Positions 61,159 to 64,000 of a stretch of 64,000 nt of DNA are shown here, piece after piece; within the stretch, counting starts at the first letter, position 1, and the number at the start of each line of letters is the position of its first letter. The DNA comes from Ruania zhangjianzhongii (lineage in GTDB: Bacteria > Actinomycetota > Actinomycetes > Actinomycetales > Beutenbergiaceae): assembly GCF_008000995.1 (NCBI RefSeq), contig NZ_CP042828.1, positions 2,780,882 to 2,844,881 of the forward strand, written 5' to 3'. The notes beneath the pieces were generated by a model that saw only the letters and a list, made by a program, of their open reading frames with translations, was not told where the DNA came from and searched no databases. A program made the translations under genes and the position numbers.

Positions 61159-61956
61159 TCACTCCTCAGGATCGGTCGGCGTTGCATACTCCGGGTCACT
61201 CACGTCACGCACAGCGGTGATCTGCACCAGATCGCGCTCGACCAGCTCGACGGTGGCACCGGCGGTGCGCATGCTCGCCAGCGCGCCGCCGGGGATGTCC
61301 AGCGCCACGGCGAGGGTCTCCGGGCTGCCGATCACTCGCCACTCCTGCGGTGAGCTGACCAGCTGTCCGTCCACCTCGACCCCGTCCACTGTGTCCACGA
61401 ACGCCGACGAGGCGGTCAGCCGCTGCCCGGAGACCGCGATCGCTTCGGCGCCTGCGTTGCGCATCTCCTCCACCATGTGCACCATCCGCTGCGCATCCAC
61501 GGAGTTCTCTCCTGCCTCCACGGTGACCACGATCCCGGACCCCTCCACCGGCACGGTGCCGGCCAGGATCGCCTGCAGGCGGGCATAGTCCTCCGCCACC
61601 TGGCGGTCCCCCGAGCCGGAGGAGAGCGCGGCAAGGTCGCGGCGCAGCTGGGTGCGTTCCTCGGTGAGCTGTTCGTTGCGCTCGGTCACCTCGTCCATCA
61701 GCCGCACCAGGTCGTCCTGCCGGAGGGCAGCGAACTCGTCGTCCTGGGTCTGGCGCACCTGCGCGACGATCCCGATTCCGAGCAGCACGCTCATCAGGGC
61801 GATCAGCAGCTGGGCCCGGAGCGAACGTCCGCTACCGCGCCGGTTGGCCGGCTGAGGCGGACCCGCCTCACCGTGCTCTGCACCGGGCGTGCGCGTCCTC
61901 TCGACCCCGCCGTCGTCAGCGGGTTCGGGAGTGCTCGAGGAGTGCCGGGCGTTCAT
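61159..61956 (-). CDS. DUF881 family membrane protein, copy 2
   Basis: A 265-aa protein with one N-terminal membrane helix (LLIALMSVLLGIGIVAQV), a coiled-coil segment (DDLVRLMDEVTERNEQLTEERTQLRRDL) and the DUF881 domain (VPVEGSGIVVTVEAGE, MVHMVEEMRNAGAEAIAVSGQRLTASSAF). The cytoplasmic N-terminus is long and charged. The ATG overlaps the Sbp stop (ATGA). The family clusters with Sbp and divisome genes in actinobacteria and firmicutes. Confidence 0.9.
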   Translation of the reverse strand: MNARHSSSTPEPADDGGVERTRTPGAEHGEAGPPQPANRRGSGRSLRAQLLIALMSVLLGIGIVAQVRQTQDDEFAALRQDDLVRLMDEVTERNEQLTEERTQLRRDLAALSSGSGDRQVAEDYARLQAILAGTVPVEGSGIVVTVEAGENSVDAQRMVHMVEEMRNAGAEAIAVSGQRLTASSAFVDTVDGVEVDGQLVSSPQEWRVIGSPETLAVALDIPGGALASMRTAGATVELVERDLVQITAVRDVSDPEYATPTDPEE

Positions 61957-62285
61957 GCCTTGAAGACATGCCGGCGGATCGAGGCCGCATTGGAGAAGAT
62001 CCTGATCCCCAGCACCACCACCACGGCCGTGCTGAGCTGGGAGCCGACACCCAGCTGGTCACCGAGGAAGACCAACAGTGCGGCGATCACCACGTTGAAC
62101 AGGAACGAGGTGACGAAGACCCGCTCGTCGAAGACGTCCTCCAGCCGAGCGCGTACGGCGCCGAACAACGCGTCCAGTGCTGCGACCACCGCGATCGGCA
62201 GGTAGGGCTGCAGGTCGACCGGGACGGAAGGCTGCAGGATGAGGCCGAGCACCACCCCCACGATCAGGCCGGCCACGGCGATCAT
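61953..62285 (-). CDS. sbp: Small basic family protein Sbp
   Basis: A 110-aa membrane protein with three hydrophobic helices and the conserved PYLPIAVVAALDALFGAVRARLEDVFDERVFVTSFLFNVVIAALLVFLGDQLGVG stretch of Sbp (DUF1290). The position between two DUF881 genes is the standard one. The function is unknown; the location beside pgsA and division genes suggests an envelope role. Confidence 0.93.
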   Translation of the reverse strand: MIAVAGLIVGVVLGLILQPSVPVDLQPYLPIAVVAALDALFGAVRARLEDVFDERVFVTSFLFNVVIAALLVFLGDQLGVGSQLSTAVVVVLGIRIFSNAASIRRHVFKA

Positions 62286-62349
62286 CGCACTCTCCCTCCG
62301 CCGTCAGAGCACAGTCTTGCACGTCGGCACTGACGTGCTCGGCCCTCGA

Positions 62350-63210
62350 TCATGACGATTCGGTCACATAGCGCAACGCCGCCCCCGACCCGCCGGGCAG
62401 CTGCAGATCCTCGGCGGTCTGGATCGTCGAGGCGATCGAGTACTGCGAAGCGAGCAGGTTCAGCGCAGCGGCCGCAGTGGTACGGGCGAACTCCGTGCGC
62501 ATCTCGTCCGGATCACCGATCGCTGAGATCACGTACGGCGAGACCAGCGGCTGCAGGTCGACCAGGATCGCATCGCCCGCCGTGCGGATCGCCGTGCGGG
62601 AGGTGAGTCGGTGACCATTGACGGCGATCGCCTCGGCGCCGGCCGCCCAGAGCCCGTTCACCACGATCTGGACGTCACCGTCACGGACGCGTTCGTTCTC
62701 CGTGCCCGGTTCGCCCTGGGCCGCGCGTTCGGAGTCCTCCATGGTCACCTGCACACCGGGCCCGTGTACCGCCGCCGTCCCGGCCCAGATGGCCAGCGTC
62801 GCGGTCTCTTCCAGCAGTGCCTGCGCCTCCGGCCCGAGCAGCGCGCCCTGCAGCTCGGTGATCTCGGCCCGCAGCTGCTCGTTCTCGGCGAGCAGGTCAT
62901 CACCCACAGCGGAGCGCTCCCGCAGCTCATCAGCGAGCACGCTGGAGGCACTGGTCACTCCCCCGGTGGGCACCCGCAGCTCACGAGCGGCCCACACGCA
63001 GACGAGCCCGAGCACCACCGCCAGAGCGAACTGCAGCGCCCGACCGGCCACCGTCGGTCGTTTGGCTCGGCCGGTTCGCCGGTCCTCGGCCGCGGCCGCG
63101 TACCCCGGGTCCAGGGGACGCTCGATCACCTCGTTCAGCAGGGTCATCGAGGCATCCACCCGCCGGCCGGTCGCGGTCCGGAGCGCGCCCGGCGCCTGCT
63201 GCGACCTCAT
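62350..63210 (-). CDS. DUF881 family membrane protein, copy 1
   Basis: A 286-aa DUF881 protein: one membrane helix (LQFALAVVLGLVCVWAA), a coiled coil (LADELRERSAVGDDLLAENEQLRAEITELQG) and the DUF881 domain (VHGPGVQVTMEDSE, VQIVVNGLWAAGAEAIAVNGHRLTSRTAIRTAG). The start MRSQQAPG overlaps the pgsA stop by 4 nt. Paralogous with the copy at 61159-61956, it probably extends outside the membrane. Confidence 0.9.
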   Translation of the reverse strand: MRSQQAPGALRTATGRRVDASMTLLNEVIERPLDPGYAAAAEDRRTGRAKRPTVAGRALQFALAVVLGLVCVWAARELRVPTGGVTSASSVLADELRERSAVGDDLLAENEQLRAEITELQGALLGPEAQALLEETATLAIWAGTAAVHGPGVQVTMEDSERAAQGEPGTENERVRDGDVQIVVNGLWAAGAEAIAVNGHRLTSRTAIRTAGDAILVDLQPLVSPYVISAIGDPDEMRTEFARTTAAAALNLLASQYSIASTIQTAEDLQLPGGSGAALRYVTESS

Positions 63211-63848
63211 GCGGTACTCCCGGTGCCCCCTGTGCCCAGCCGTCTCCTGTGCCACGCCACCACCTGGCGGAACTGGTTCAGGTAGATCAGCCCAGCGGCC
63301 CAGTACAGGTACACACCCCAGAGGGCGGCGGCCCAACCGGTGATCCAGGCGATCGTCCCCACCGCGCCGTCGATATGCGCAAGCAGCAACAACGGGAAGG
63401 CATACATCAGCGCGAACGTACCGGCCTTACCGGCCACGTGCACCGGAAACCCGGTATAACCGCGCCGCATCATGTACGGCAGGCTCGCCCCGACTGCCAC
63501 CTCACGAGCCACGATCGCCGCCACCAGCCACCAGGGAATGATCTCCTGGTAGGCCAGTCCGACGATGGTCACGAAGATGAACAACCGGTCCGCGAACGGA
63601 TCCAGGAGCCGGCCCAGCTTGGACGTCTGGTTGAACCGCCTCGCGATCACGCCATCGAGCCAGTCGCTGGCGCCGGCCCCGATCAGCACGACGAACGCCG
63701 CCACCAGATGACCCTGCACGATCAGCACGCCCACCACCGGCACCAGCAGGAGGCGGATCAGGGAGATGACGTTCGGGACGGTGAGCACACGATCGCTGAC
63801 CGGTTCGGCGGCAGGGCCGTCTGGGTCGGGGTCAGGGCTCGAGCTCAC
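63207..63848 (-). CDS. pgsA: CDP-alcohol phosphatidyltransferase (PgsA-like)
   Basis: A 213-aa membrane enzyme with the CDP-alcohol phosphatidyltransferase signature spread over ASDWLDGVIARRFNQTSKLGRLLDPFADRLF (D-x2-D-G-x2-A-R-x8-G-x3-D-x3-D). About six helices follow, including WLVAAIVAREVAVGASLPYM. It makes phosphatidylglycerol phosphate or a related phospholipid at the cytoplasmic membrane. The GTG start gives a short charged N-terminus. It leads the DUF881-Sbp-DUF881 operon. Confidence 0.9.
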   Translation of the reverse strand: MSSSPDPDPDGPAAEPVSDRVLTVPNVISLIRLLLVPVVGVLIVQGHLVAAFVVLIGAGASDWLDGVIARRFNQTSKLGRLLDPFADRLFIFVTIVGLAYQEIIPWWLVAAIVAREVAVGASLPYMMRRGYTGFPVHVAGKAGTFALMYAFPLLLLAHIDGAVGTIAWITGWAAALWGVYLYWAAGLIYLNQFRQVVAWHRRRLGTGGTGSTA

Positions 63849-63914
63849 GCCGCGACTCTATGCGATCGGGGTGGCACCGTCCCAGGCGATAACGCGATCT
63901 GGGACACTGGCACC

Positions 63915-64000
63915 ATGCTGCTCGCCTTCTCCATCGCGCCGCTGGGTGCCGGGGAGTCCGTGACCGACGCTGTGGCGGACGCTGTCGCCATCGTGCGCGA
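63915..64000 (+). CDS. MTH1187-family thiamine-binding protein (3' part off window)
   Basis: The first 28 residues, MLLAFSIAPLGAGESVTDAVADAVAIVR, match the start of MTH1187/YkoF-like proteins, which bind thiamine or a related pyrimidine in the cytosol. The ATG is divergent from pgsA with a 66-nt gap, and GACACT lies 6 nt before it, again a leaderless-type spacing. The remainder is beyond the window. Confidence 0.75.
   Translation, partial: MLLAFSIAPLGAGESVTDAVADAVAIVR

Overview
The window is high-GC DNA (roughly 70 percent by eye) from an actinobacterium. The markers are an RbpA gene, a GarA/OdhI-FtsR-nuclease-MerR block, a DUF881-Sbp-DUF881-PgsA block, WYL, CGNR and ECF42 regulators, and many start codons lying 6-7 nt after a TANNNT box, as in leaderless actinobacterial mRNAs. 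Gene content suggests Micrococcales (Ruania/Beutenbergia-like), but the sequence alone does not settle the genus. I see no tRNA, rRNA, CRISPR, prophage or intact insertion sequence. No gene-free stretch exceeds 300 bases.

Region 1 (1-13.6 kb): partial rbpA behind a SigR-type promoter, an aldo/keto reductase-methyltransferase pair, a DinB protein and a methyltransferase. A GntR-controlled catabolic regulon follows: GntR, two maleate-isomerase-like proteins, a D-2-hydroxyacid dehydrogenase and an amidase, then a class III aminotransferase, a DUF3830 protein and a succinate-semialdehyde-type dehydrogenase. Both divergent promoters of the regulon carry the same ATTGTNNACAAT operator. A LAxTG-anchored alkaline phosphatase lies in the middle.

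Region 2 (13.6-31.9 kb): small stress and regulatory genes (AraC, VOC, DinB, WYL, a two-headed MerR, PadR), a short UvrA-like ABC protein, a VapBC pair, an orphan VapB with a truncated VapC, and a rifamycin phosphotransferase gene (rph) preceded by a rifamycin-associated element.

Region 3 (32-42.8 kb): acetyltransferases, two antibiotic-kinase-like genes, an acyltransferase, an epoxide hydrolase opposite a CGNR regulator, and a cluster of toxin-antitoxin modules. Several modules are broken: MazF and the YefM tail are frameshifted, and a GNAT gene is truncated.

Region 4 (42.9-54.8 kb): a glycoside hydrolase family 3 enzyme with a GPH sugar symporter fused to a cytidylate-kinase-like domain, an ECF42 sigma factor with its YCII partner, and HelR, which protects RNA polymerase from rifamycins. 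With rph and rbpA, the window holds three genes that act at the RNA polymerase/rifamycin interface.

Region 5 (54-64 kb): conserved housekeeping genes. These are a Sua5/YciO protein, pyruvate carboxylase, the MerR-nuclease-FtsR-GarA block, DUF881/Sbp/DUF881/PgsA, and the start of a thiamine-binding protein gene. They link central metabolism, division control and phospholipid synthesis.
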